From Phocoena phocoena (taxonomy: Eukaryota; Chordata; Mammalia; Artiodactyla; Phocoenidae), in assembly GCF_963924675.1 (NCBI RefSeq), contig NC_089236.1, positions 28,791,319-28,855,318 of the forward strand: a DNA stretch of 64,000 nt. Direction: 5' to 3'. The notes below the pieces were generated by a model, which saw nothing but the letters and a program-made list of their open reading frames with translations, searched no databases and was not told where the DNA came from. The position numbers were made by a program, and so were the translations under genes. Shown here piece by piece: positions 38,019 through 49,450 of this stretch. Every line of letters begins with the position of its first letter. Positions within the stretch are counted from its first letter, which is position 1.

Positions 38019-38020
38019 AC
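38019..38020 (-). promoter_or_regulatory. Predicted splice donor in L1-C 5' UTR
   Basis: On the minus strand cctgg|GTAGGG gives a GT at 38020-38019. Together with the acceptor near 36707 it would define a 1,315-base intron, the segment missing from L1-B. Confidence 0.6.
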
Positions 38021-38199
38021 CCAGGTATGTGGGTATTTTCTTGCCTTTTGGGAATTCTGAGGTCTTCTGCCAGCGTTCAGAAGGTGTTCGGTAGGTGTTG
38101 TTCCATATATAGATATAGTTTTGAGATATTTGTGGGGAGGAAGGTGATCTCCATGTCTTACTCCTCTTCCATCTTGCAGGTCCCCCCAGTAGAGTCATT

Positions 38200-39185
38200 G
38201 TAACCATACTGATTCTTACAATCCAAGAACACAGTAAAACTTTCCATCTGTTTGTGTGGTCTTCAGTTTCTTTCATCAGTGTCTTTTAGTTTTCAGAGTA
38301 CACATATTTGCCTCCTTAGGTAGGTTTATTCTTGGTTATTTTATTCCTTTTTATGTGATGGTAAATAGGATTTTTCCAAAATTTGTCTTTCTGATATTTT
38401 GTTGTTAGTGTTTAGTAATGCAACAGATTTCTCTGTATTAATTTTTTATCCTGCAATGTTATCAAATTCATTGATGAGCTCAAATATTTTCCTGCTAGCA
38501 GCTCTAGGATTTTCTATGTATAGAATCCTTTCATCTGCAAACTATGACAGTCTTACTTCTTCTTTTCCTTTCTTTTGAATTTCTTTTATTTCTTTTTCTT
38601 CTCTGAATGCTGTGTCTAGGACTTTCAAAAATATGTTGAGTAAAAGTGGTGAGAGTGGGCATGCTTTTTCCTGATCATAGGGGGAATAATTTCAGCTTTC
38701 TGTTATTCAGTATGATGTTACCTGTGGGAGTGTCATGTATGGCCTTTATTATGTTGATGTAAGTTCCCTCTATGCCCATTTTCTAGAGAGTTTTTATCAT
38801 AAATGGCTGTTGAATTTTACCAAAATTTTCTCTGCATCTATTGAGATGATCATATGGTTTTTATTCTTCAATTTTTTAATGTGGTGTACCAAAGTGATTG
38901 ATTTGTAGACATTAAAAAGTGCTTTCACAACTGGGATAAATCTCACTTGATCACGGTGTATGATCTTTTTAATGTATTGTTGGATTTGGTTTGCTAGTAT
39001 TTTGCTAAGGATTTTTGCACATATGTATATCAGTGATATTTGCCTATAATTTTCTTTTTGTGGTATCTTTGTCTGGTTTTGGTATCAGGGTGATGGTGGC
39101 CTTATAGAATGAGTTCAGAAGTTTTCCTTCCTCTGCAATTTTTTGTAATAGTTTCAGAAGAACAGGTGTTAACTTTTCTCTAGAG
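38200..39185 (-). mobile_element. L1-A, 5' portion (ORF2 middle)
   Basis: This continues L1-A ORF2 after the composite insertion, in reverse, from the zone after the reverse-transcriptase core (38220-38340, the fctccttaggtaggttt type of sequence) through the FADD-coding stretch near 38520-38550 and beyond. It ends in the ORF2 middle near 39185, where 5' truncation occurred. It is heavily mutated. Confidence 0.85.
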
Positions 39186-39497
39186 AAGTACAGTTACAGT
39201 ACAATCACAGACTTTTTGGAAAGATTTCTGAAATAAGAGAAAGTCTAACAAAGATATAGAAAATTATATTTACTAACCTGTATGATTTGTGTAGAGCATA
39301 GAAAATTGAGAAATTTAAAAAATAACTTATCTAAAGAGCTTTATAAAAATGCTTACAAACAAATATTATTTAAGCCTTTTCAAAATAGTTTTAAACATAT
39401 TATCCTGTTTGATCCTGACATTAAATCTGTAAATTAAATAAAACTTGGTATATATTGTTGATCTTACCATATCAAATAAAACTGATTACAAATAATT
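39186..39497. other. AT-rich spacer, nothing recognised
   Basis: Unique sequence between the truncated L1-A and the next SINE. Confidence 0.5.
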
Positions 39498-39708
39498 ATT
39501 TTATTTCTATTTTTTTGCAGAACATGGGCCTCTCACTGTTGTGGCCTTTCCCATTGTGGAACACAGGCTCCGGATGCACAGGCTCAGCGGCCATGGCTTA
39601 CGGGCCCAGCTGCTCCGCGGCATGTGGGATCTTCCCAGACCGGAGCACGAACCCATGTCCCCTGCATCGGCAGGCAGACTCTCAACCACTGTGTCACCAA
39701 GGAAGCCC
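39498..39708 (-). mobile_element. CHR-2-type SINE
   Basis: A reverse copy with a 16-bp target duplication ctgattacaaataatt at 39482-39497 and 39709-39724, both exact. It lies in the 2-kb spacer between L1-C and L1-D. Confidence 0.96.
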
Positions 39709-39724
39709 CTGATTACAAATAATT

Positions 39725-40229
39725 TAACTGATCTTACAATAAATTTCCAAGAGTTCTAAGTTTTGATTCAGATTTCAGGAACTTAAAATCACACTACATT
39801 TTTTTGTTTTTCTGTGTGTGTAGACACACACAGAGATAGAAATGTGTAGAATAACAATACTTTATGATATCAGCACTTATAGCACTGTTATTTGACAAAC
39901 ACATGGGTGTGGTATACGTTTTTAAAAATTTCCAGACCAGCATTTATCACTGCTGAGGTACAACTTAAAGGAAATCTCTGATGACTACAATATAAGCTTA
40001 TTTTCTCACAAATATATTGATATTAAATGGCATTAACAAAGAAGAAAAATATTCCATTTAAATAAGCTGTACAATAACAAGGTTTGGATCAAAATAATTA
40101 TTTGATTTAATTTCACATTTTCCCCCCAGGAAATTTTCCCCCAAAATTAAGTATAACTTGCAAGGGATTTTCACAATGGCATTACCAAAGTTACAATTCT
40201 TGCTCGAGCTTTTTCACAAACATTCCTTT
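39725..40229. other. Spacer with small hairpin, no gene
   Basis: Unique sequence. A perfect 10-bp hairpin with loop taga lies at 39811-39834 (tctgtgtgtg / cacacacaga). Confidence 0.6.
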
Positions 40230-40411
40230 AAAAGTGTGGAATTACAGAAGACCTTCAAGATGGCAGAGGATTAAGACACGGAGATCACCTTCCTCTCCAC
40301 AAATACCTCAAAAATACATCTACATATGGAACAACTCCTACAGAACACCTACTGAATGCTGGGAGAAGACCTCAAACTTCCCAAAAGGCAAGAAAATATC
40401 CACATACCTGG

Positions 40412-41682
40412 GTAGGGCAAAAGAAAAAAGAAAAAAAAGAGACAAAAAAATAAGGATGGAACCTGCAACTCTGGAAGGGAGCTGTGAAGGAGGAAAAGTC
40501 ACCACACACTAGGAAGCCCCTTCACTGGTGGAGACGGAGGTGGGTGGGGGGAAGCTTTGGAGCCATGGAGGAGAGCTCAGCAACAGATGTGCAGAGGGAA
40601 AAGCATAGAGATTCCCACACAGAGGATTAGTACCGACCAGAAATCACTAACCTGAGAAGTTTGTCTGCTTACCCACTGGGGTGGGTGGGGGCTGGGAGCT
40701 GAGGCTCGGGTTTCTGAGTTCAGTTCCCAGGGAGAGGACTAGGGTTGGCTGTGTAAACACAGCCTGAAAGGGGCTAGTGCACCACAGCTAACCAGGAATG
40801 AGTCTGGGAAAACGTCTGGAACTGCTTAAGAGTCAAGAGACTGCTGTTTCAGGGTGGGTGAGGAGAGGGGATTCAGACCACAACCTAAACAAGCTTCAGA
40901 GATGTGGCACAAGCCATGGCTATCAGCATGGACACTAGAGACAGGCATGAAAAACAAAGGCTGCTGCTGCAGCCACCAAGAATCCTGTGTGCAAACACAT
41001 GTCACTATCGACCCCACTCCTCCAGGGAGCCTGTGCAACCTGGCACTACCAGAGTCCCGTGATCCAGGGACAACTACCCTGGGAGACAATGGCACATCTC
41101 AGGCTGTTGCAATGTTATGCTGGCCTCTGCTGCTGCAGGCTCACCCTGCATTCCATACGCCTCCCTCTCCCCAGCCTGAGTGAGCCAGAGCCCCTAATCA
41201 GCTGCTCCTTTAACCCCTTGCTGTCTGGGCAAAGAACAGATGCCAGAGGGTGACTAACATGCAGAGGCAGACCAAATCCAAAGCTGAACCCTAGGAGCTG
41301 TGCGAACAAAGAAGAGAAAAGGGAATTTCTCTGTGCAGCCTCAGGAGCAGCAGATTAAACTGCTACAATCAACTTGATGTACCCTGCATCTGTGGAATGC
41401 TGGAATAGACACCGAATCATCCCAAAATTGAGGCTGTGGGCTTTGCGAGCAACTGTAGACTTAGGGTTTGCTTTATGCAACTGATTTGTTTCTGATTTTT
41501 ATGTTTATCTTAGTATAGTTTTTAGCACTTGTTATCATTGGTGGATTTGTTTATTGGTTTGTTCTCATTTTTTATTACTTTTTAATTTTTTTATTTCAAT
41601 AATTATATTATATTTTTATTTTAATGTTTATTTAATTTTATTTATTTTTCTTTCTATTTTTTTTTATCCCTTTTCTTCTGAG
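40412..41682 (+). promoter_or_regulatory. Predicted GT-AG intron in L1-D 5' UTR
   Basis: The donor reads acctgg|GTAGGG (GT at 40412-40413). The acceptor reads ttttatcccttttcttctgAG (AG at 41681-41682) after a strong pyrimidine tract. The 1,271-base interval is the segment that L1-B lacks, and L1-C has the same two sites. Use of the sites is inferred from L1-B only. Confidence 0.6.
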
Positions 41683-42175
41683 CCAGGTGGCTAAAAAGGT
41701 CTTGGTGCTCCGGCATGGTGTCAGGCCTGAGCCTCTGAAGTTGGAGAGGCTATTTCAGGACATTGGACCACCAGAGACCTCACAGTCCCATGTAATATCA
41801 ATTGGCAGGACCTCTCCCAGATTTCTCCATCTTAACGCTAAGACCCAGATCCACTCAATGACCAGCACACTCCAGTGCTGGACACCCCATGCCAAACTAG
41901 CAAGACTGGAACACAACCATACCCATTATCAGGGAAGCTACCTAAAATCATGCAAGTTTCACAGACACCCCAAAACACACAACCAGATACGTCCCTGCCA
42001 GCAGAGAGAAGATCCAGCCTCATCCACCAGAACACAGTCACCAGTCTCCTCTACCAGGAAGCTTACACAACCCACTGAACCAACATTTTCCACTGAGTGT
42101 AGACACCAAAAACAACAGGAACTACAAACCTTCAGCCTGTGAAAAGGAGATACCACACACACTAAGTTAAGCAAA

Positions 42176-43070
42176 ATGAGAAGACAGAGAAATACACAGC
42201 AGATGACAGAACAAGGGAAAAACCCACCAGACCAAACAAATGAAGAGGAAATAGGAAGTCTACCTAAAAATTAATTCAGAGTAATGATAGTAGATATGAT
42301 CCAAAATCTTGGAAATAGAATGGAGAAAATACAAGAAACGTTTAACAAGGTCCTAGGAGAACTATAGAGCAAAAAAAGCAATGATGACCAACACAATAAA
42401 TTAAATTAAAAATTCTGTAGAAGCAATCATTAGCAGAATAACTGAGGAAGAAGAACGGATAAGTGACCTGGAAAATAAAATTGTGGAAATAGGAACTGCA
42501 GAGCAGAATAAAGAAAAAAGAATGAAAAGAATTGAGGACAGCCTCAGAGACTTGTGGAACAACATTAAATGTACCAACATACAGATTATAGGGGTCCCAG
42601 AAGAAGAAGAGAAGTAGCAAGGGATGGAGAACATATTTGAAGAGTTTAAGGTTGAAAACTTCCCTAATAAGGGAAAGGAAAGAGTCAATCAATTCCACAA
42701 AGATCAAAGAATCCCTTACAGGACAAATCCAAGGGGAAACATGCCAATACACATATTAATCAAACTATCAAAAATTAAATACAAAGAATAAATATTAAAG
42801 GCAGCAAGAGAAAAGAAACAAATAATGTACAATGGAATCCCCATAATGTTAATACCTGATCTTTCAGCAGAAACTCTACAAGCCATAAGGGAGTGGCAGG
42901 ACATATTTAAAGTGATGAAAGGGTAAAATCTATGACCAAGATTACTGTACACTGCAAGGTCCTCAATCAGATTCTATGGAGAAATTAAAACCTTTACAGG
43001 CAAGCAAAAGCTAAGATAATTCAGCCTCACCAAACCAGCTTTATTAAAAATGCTAAAGGAACTTCTCTAG
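42176..43070 (+). pseudogene. L1-D ORF1 pseudogene
   Basis: The start codon is at 42176, where the frame begins MRRQRNTQQM. A TAA at codon 33 (42272-42274) truncates it. Downstream sequence still matches the coiled-coil, RNA-recognition and carboxy-terminal regions, with another stop after the EEEEK-like acidic run (about 42616). The terminal tag is at 43068-43070. The length is not a multiple of three, so there is at least one net frameshift. Confidence 0.9.
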
Positions 43071-43132
43071 GCAGTAAACACAGAGAAGGAAAAGACCTAC
43101 AACAACAACAAAAAAACCAAACAATTAAGAAA

Positions 43133-46100
43133 ATGGTGATAGAAACATACACATTGATAATTACTTTAAATGTAAATGGATTAAATGCTCCAACCAAAAG
43201 ACACAGGTTGGCTGAATGGATACAAAATAAGACCCATATATATGCTATCAGCAAGAGGTCCACTTCAGACATAGGGATACATACAGACTGAAAGTGAGGG
43301 GATGTAAAAAGATATTCGATGTAAATGGAAATTGAAAGAAAGCTGGAGTAGCAATTTTCATATCAGTCAAAATAGATTTTAAAATAAAGACTATTACAAG
43401 AGACAAAGAAGGACACTATATAATGATCAAGGGAATAATTCCAGAAGAAGATAAAAGAAATGTAAATATTTATGCACCCAACATAGAAGCACCTCAATAT
43501 ATAAGGCCAATGATAACAGACATAAAAGGGAAATCCGACAGTAATACAGTAATAGTAGGGGACGTTAATTCCCCACTTTCACCAATGCAGAGATCAACCA
43601 AAATGAAAATAAATAAGGAAACACAAGCTTTAAATGGCATATTAAGTGAGATGGACTTAATTGATATTTATAGGACATTCTATCAAAAAAAAAAAAACAG
43701 AATGCACTTCCTTTTCAAGTGCTCATGGAATATTCTCCAGGATAGACCATATCTCGGGTCACAAATGAAGACATGGGAAATTTAAGAATACTGAAATTGA
43801 ATCAAGTATCTTTTCTGACCACAATGCTATGAGACTAGATAGCAATTACAGGAAAAAGACTGTAAAACATGCAAACACATGGAGACTAAACAATATGCTA
43901 CTAAATAACCAAGAGATCATTGAAGAAATCAAGAAAAAATCAAAAAACACCTAGAAACAAATGACAATGAAAATGTGATGGCCCAAAACCTATGGGATGC
44001 AGCAAAAGCAGTTCTAAGAGGAGAGTTTGTAGTAATAAAATCCTACCTCAAGAAACAAGATAATCTCAAATAACCTAAATTTACACCTAAAGCAATTAGA
44101 GAAAGAAGAAGAACAACAACAACAAAAAGAAAAAACACAGAAGAATGAAAGAAATCATAAAGATCAGATCAGAAATAAATGAAAAAGAAATGAAGGAAAT
44201 GATAGCAAAGATCAACAAAACTAAAAGCTTGTTCTTTGAGAAGATAAATAAAATTTCTAAACCATTAGCCAGACACATCAAGAAAAAAAGAGAGAAGACT
44301 AAAATCAACAAAAGTAGAAATGAAAAAGAAGAAACAACTGACACTGCAGAAATACGAAGGACCATGAGAGATTACTAAAAGCAACTATATTCCAATAAAA
44401 TGGACACCTGGAAGAAATGGACAAATTATTAGAAAAGTACAACCTTCCAAGATTTAACCTGGAAGAAATATAAAATATAGACAGACCAATCACAACCACT
44501 GAAATTGAAACTGTGTTTAAAAATCTTCCAACAAAAAATGCCCAGGAGCAGATGGATTCATAGGCAAATTCTATCAAACATTTAGGGAAGAGCTAACATG
44601 TAATTTTCTCAAACTCCTCCAAATATAGCAGAGGGAGGAGCACTCCCTAATTCATTCTATGAGACCAACAACACCGTGATACCAAAACCAGACAAAGATG
44701 TCACTAAAAAAGAAAACTACAGGCCAATATTACTGATGAACATAGGTGCAAAAATTGTAAACAAAATACTAGCAAACAGAATCCAATGGCACATTAAAAG
44801 GATCATACACCATGATCAAGTGGGGTTTATCCCAGGAATGCAAGGATTCTTCAGTATATGCAAATGAATCAATGTGATACACCATATTAACAAACTGAAA
44901 GATAAAAAACATATGATTATCTCAATAGATGCAGAAAAAGCTTTCGACAAAACTCAACATCCATTTATGATAAAAACCTTCCAGAAAGTAGGCATAGAGG
45001 GAAATTACCTCAATATGATAAAAGCTATATATGAGAAACACAGAGCCAGTATTGTTCTGAATGGGGAAAAAATGAAACCATTTTCACTAAGATCAGGTAC
45101 AAGACAATGTTGCCCACTCTCACTGCTATTATTTAACAAAGTTTGGAAGTTTTAGCCACAGCAATCAGAGAAGTAAAAGAAATAAAAGGAATCCAAATCA
45201 GAAAAGAGGAAGTAAACTGTCACTGTTTGCCGATGACATGATACTATACATAGAGAATCCTAAAGATGCTACCAGGAAACTGTTAGGGGTAATCAAAGAA
45301 TTTGGTACAGTAGCAGGATACAAAATTAATGCACAGAAATCTCTTGCATTCCTATACAGTAATGATGAAAAATGTGAAGGAGAAATTCAGGAAACACTCC
45401 CATTTACCACTGCAACAAAAAGAATAAAATACCTAGGAATAAACTACCTAAGCCCACAAAAGACCTGTATGTAGAAAACTGTAAGACACTGATGAAAGAA
45501 CTTAAAGATGATACAAATAGATGGAGAGGTATACCATGTTCTTGGACTGGAAGAAACAACACTGTGAAAATGGCTATACTATCCAAAGCAATCTACAGAT
45601 TCAATACAATCCCTATCAAACTACAAATGGCCTTTTTCGTAGAACTAGAACAAATCATTTACAATTTGTATGGAAACAAAAAACACCCTGTTGAGAGTCT
45701 GCCTGCCGATGCAGGGGACACAGGTTCGTGCCCCGGTCTGGGAAGATCCAACATGCCATGGAGCGGCAGGGCCCATGAGCCATGGCCACTGAGCCTGTGC
45801 TCTGCAATGGGAGAAGTCACAACAGTGAGAGGCCCGCGTATCGCCAAAAAAACAAAACAAAACAAAACAAAAAACGCCCTGAAGAGCCAAAGCAATCTTG
45901 TGAAAGAAAACGTAGCTGGAGGAATCAGGCTCCCTGTCTTCAGACTATCATACAAAGCTACAGTAATCAAGACAATATGGTACTAGCACAAAAAGAGAAA
46001 TATAGCTAATGGAACAGGGTAGAAAGCTCAGCGAAAATCTCATGTACATATGGTCATCTTATCCTTGATAAAGGAGGCAAGTATGCTCAATGGAGAAAAT

Positions 46101-47134
46101 ACAATCTCTTTAATAAGTGGTGCTGGGAAAACTAGACAGCTACATGTAAAAGAATGAAATTAGAACACTCCCTAACATGATAGAGAAAAATAAACTCAAA
46201 ATGGATTAAAGACCTAAATGTAAGGCCAGACACTATAAAACTCTTAGAGGAAAACATAGGCAGAACACACTATGTCATACTTCATAGCAAGATCCTTTTT
46301 GACCCACGTCCTAGAGAAATGGAAATGAAAACCTAAATTAACAAATGGGACCTAATGAAAATTAAAAGCTTTTGCACAGCAAAGGAAACTATAAACAAGA
46401 TGAAAAGACAACCCTCAGAATAGGAGAAAATATTTGCAAATGAAGCAGCTGACAAAAGATTAATCTCCAAAATATACAAGCAGCACATGCAGCTCAGTAT
46501 CAAAAAAACAAACAACCCAATCAAAAAATGGGCAGAAGAGCTAAATAGACATTTCTCCAAAGAAGATATACAGATTGCTAACAAACACATGAATGGATGC
46601 TCAACACCACTAATCATTAGAGAAATGCTAATCAAAACTACAATGAGGTATCACCTCACACCAGTCAGAATGGGCATCATCAGAAAAGCTACAAACTTTA
46701 AGTGTTGGAGAGGGTGTGGAGAAAAGGAATCCTCTTGCACTGTTGGTGGGAATGTAAACTGATACAGCCACTATGGAGAACATTATGGAGGTTCCTTTAA
46801 AAACAAAAAATAGAACTACCATATGACCCAGCAATCCCACTTCTAGGCATATTCCTGGAGCAAACCACAATTCAAAAAGAGTCTTGTACCACAATATTCA
46901 TTGCAACACTATTTACAATAGCCAGGATATGGAAGCAATCTAAGTGTCCATCGACAGATGAATGGATAGAGATGATGTGGCACATGTATACAATGGAATA
47001 TTACTCAGCCATAAAACGAAACAAAATTGAGTTATTTGTAGTGAGGTGGATGGACCTATAATCTGTCATACAGAGTGAAGTAAGTCAGAAAGAAAAACAA
47101 ATACCGTATGCTAACATATATATATGGAATCTAA
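43133..47134 (+). pseudogene. L1-D ORF2 pseudogene
   Basis: The start ATG is at 43133 and the stop TAA at 47132-47134. The first part reads TLIITLNVNGLNAPTKRHR, the amino end of the apurinic-type endonuclease. The endonuclease continues past 43423-43785 to the SDHN motif near 43815. The reverse-transcriptase core includes [15 protein letters not shown] near 45222-45266. The carboxy-terminal zone is near 46487-46762. A SINE at 45691-45868 and many frameshifts break the frame. The spacer to ORF1 is 62 bases. Confidence 0.93.
45691..45868 (+). mobile_element. 5'-truncated CHR-2-type SINE in L1-D ORF2
   Basis: It begins at ttgagagtctgcctgccgat, so the first 20 or so bases of the SINE head, including part of the A-box, are missing. 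The tail is an (AAAAC)n run. Duplications aaaaaacaccctg (45678-45690) and aaaaaacgccctg (45869-45881) agree at 12 of 13 bases. Confidence 0.93.
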
Positions 47135-47511
47135 GAAGACTAAGTGGTTCTGATGAACCTAGGGTCAGGACAGGAATAAAGACACAGACGTAGAGAATTG
47201 ACTTGAGGACACAGGGAGGGGGAAGGGTAAGCTGGGATGAAGTGAGAGAGTACCATGGACATATATACACTACCAAATGCAAAATAGATACCTAGTAGGA
47301 AGCAGCCACATAACACAGGGAGGTCAGCTCGGTGTTTTGTGACCACCTAGAGGAGTGGGATAGGGAGGGTGGGAGGGAGACACACGAGGGAGGAGATATG
47401 TGGATATATGTATACGTATAGCTGATTCACTTTGTGATACAGTAGAAACTAAAATTGTAAAGCAATTTTACTCCAATAAACATATTTAAAAAAATAAAAG
47501 TGTGGCATTAC

Positions 47512-49299
47512 TGTTTCAAGTGTTTTAAAGCAGCAGGCTAAATTATGTTATAAGTGCAATGTGTACAGCATCCTTTCTGGATTTCTAATTTCCCAGTTTT
47601 ATCTTCTGATTAAATATCCAAGTTGTTCTCAGTTTTTTAGTAGAAGTTTAACATTTATTTGTTTACAAATTGCAAACATATATCTTTAGTCTTGGAAAGT
47701 AAGAAGGAAGCTAAGTTAGTTCAATTTCTTTCAGAAATAATTTCATTTCCAGTTTTCTACGAATTATTAAAGGTTCATATTTTATCAATAGTTCAGAGAA
47801 TATATTGCCTTATTAAAATTTTGACAATTACACCAATGCAATGTTCTACAGGAAAGGAACTTGGTAACTTTGACTAGCTGGTGTAACTCTTTGTCAGAGG
47901 AAACACAAGTTCCTCTATGTGAAAGGAGTCATTGATTATTCTTTCCCTTCTCTGTTTCTTGTACACCTTTTTAACTTTTACTTTTGTTTATAAAGAAAAA
48001 TCAAACATTGCCCTGGGGATACTGATCTAGAAGATCTAAGATATTTACTGCTTTCACAGACTAACACAAGCATCGCGAAGATAGACATTAAATCAATTCA
48101 GAGCAGGTGCAATTCTCAGAGGTAAAGCTCATTCAGTAAATATATACTGAAGGGCTCTTGTATGTCAGTAACTGTTCTAGGCTTTAGGGACTCAAAGACC
48201 AGATCTCAGAGAATTTAGGAAAGAGTAGCACAGATAGACAGGTAAACATAATTTCTGCTGATAGTAACATCATGACAATCTTTTTTATTTTCTAAATACG
48301 AAATTTTTCCATCTCCCTTTAAAATATCCTTGAGAATATAGAAAAATCAAAGTCTGGCAAAAACACTGAATGTTTGCTCTTGCCTGGAGAAGTTTTCCAC
48401 TAAACGAATGAGAGAAAAGATTGAATTTAGAATGCAGTCTTGATTACTCATAACATGCCATATGCTTAACCAGAACAGGCAGACAGAACCAAGAGGAGTT
48501 TGATGTAATTGACTCCACCAATTACCCATGCATAAATCTAGAGTGCAGAGGCTGCAAAGATGAAAATGAAAACAAAATTTCTTCCCTCCAAAGAAATGCA
48601 TAGAAAAGAAAAGGAACACGTGGATTTCCCTCTAAAATAATTAAAAAATATATTTTGAACAGGTCAGAGACAGAATTGTTAACTCATTTTCTTCTAGCCC
48701 CTTCTGTGGTACAATAGTCAAACAAAATAGTTTCCAACATGTAAAACTCTAAACAATAGAGAGCAAGAGTTTAAAAAGTGGGAGGGGGCATCATAGCTGA
48801 AGCATAATTGAAAGGGCCTTGAGGTGAAATGTTTGTGCCAGGACTCAATTTTTGCATGCCACCTGGGACCAGAAAAGGTAACATAGACTCAACAACAGAG
48901 TGGGTTGTTGGAGACATTATAAATAAGCATCCTCTAAGTAGAATGATAACAGTGAATGGTTAGATCTATGTAAACCTGGCAATTGTGAATCCCTGTCTAG
49001 ACTGGGAACAGCTTTTACTTAAATCTAGACTATTATATTAGCAAAAAGGATTATGAACATATAATTAATATATAATCCAATTTTTCAACAGAATATGTTT
49101 TTTTGTGAGTGAAATATCCCAATATCAATGATGTTATTAAACTCAATCTAAAAGCATTATGTGGTGCTAACAGTGTAGAGTATGCAAAACCTAACTGCAT
49201 GCTCTATTTGGCTTATAAGACACAGTTTGGAACATCTATAGAATATAAGCTTTTCTATTATAAGAAGAATAGCAATAGCTAGAAGATTAAAATAAAAAA
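47512..49299. other. Unique AT-rich sequence, one possible old repeat
   Basis: No gene was recognised. At about 48130-48270 the phrase attcagtaaatatatactgaa...gtaactgttctaggctttagg resembles the inverted end of an L2 or MIR-type repeat, but it is weak. The 90-codon frame at 48347-48619 has no known motif. Confidence 0.45.
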
Positions 49300-49450
49300 A
49301 CATTTTATATGTGTCACTATTCTAAAGACTTTACATTTAATCCTTATAAAAAACAGACGGAGAAATAGAGACACATAAATATTAAGTAACTTGGCAGGAG
49401 TCAAGACATATTTCTAGGCCCATCACTTATCGACAGGCAGCTTATCTACT
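49300..49450 (-). repeat. MIR SINE, inverted
   Basis: The order ctattctaaagactttacatttaatccttataa, then acggagaaatagagacacataaatattaagtaacttggc, is the reverse MIR core. Confidence 0.65.

Larger units (their letters stand above)
29253..38187 (-). mobile_element. Composite insertion: L1-C plus probable 3'-transduced L1M segment
   Basis: Three facts support a single event. The whole block is flanked by the duplicated L1-A sequence (29240-29251 and 38188-38199). On the minus strand it starts with an L1 5' end (six G, then cctgcaagatgg) and finishes with an older L1M 3' region. That region ends in AATAAA (plus 29488-29493), about 11 bases, then an A-run (plus 29253-29258), once the later SINE is set aside. 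The internal junction at 30870-30876 is L1-C's own short A-tail. Alternative: two separate insertions with a coincident deletion. Confidence 0.65.
30870..38187 (-). mobile_element. L1-C: near full-length cetacean L1
   Basis: The 3' UTR starts after a 7-base A-tail (plus T-run 30870-30876). The order on the minus strand is 5' UTR (38187 to about 36207), ORF1 (36206-35313), a 59-base spacer, ORF2 (35253-31230) and 3' UTR. The total is about 7.3 kb including one SINE of about 212 bases. The 5' end begins with six G, like the G-rich start of other L1s. Several frameshifts and stops make it non-coding today. Confidence 0.93.
40246..47495 (+). mobile_element. L1-D: full-length L1 with target duplication
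   Basis: The element has a 5' UTR of about 1.93 kb, ORF1, ORF2, a 3' UTR with AATAAA at 47475-47480 and an A-tail. The duplications aaaagtgtggaattac (40230-40245) and aaaagtgtggcattac (47496-47511) agree at 15 of 16 positions, so both ends are defined. It contains a 5'-truncated SINE at 45691-45868. Early stops and frameshifts show that it is no longer active. It has the opposite orientation to L1-C, with 5' ends facing across about 2.06 kb. Confidence 0.96.

Noticed and set aside
40246..47495. L1-D as an active retrotransposon
   Set aside because: ORF1 stops at codon 33 and ORF2 has frameshifts and a SINE insertion.
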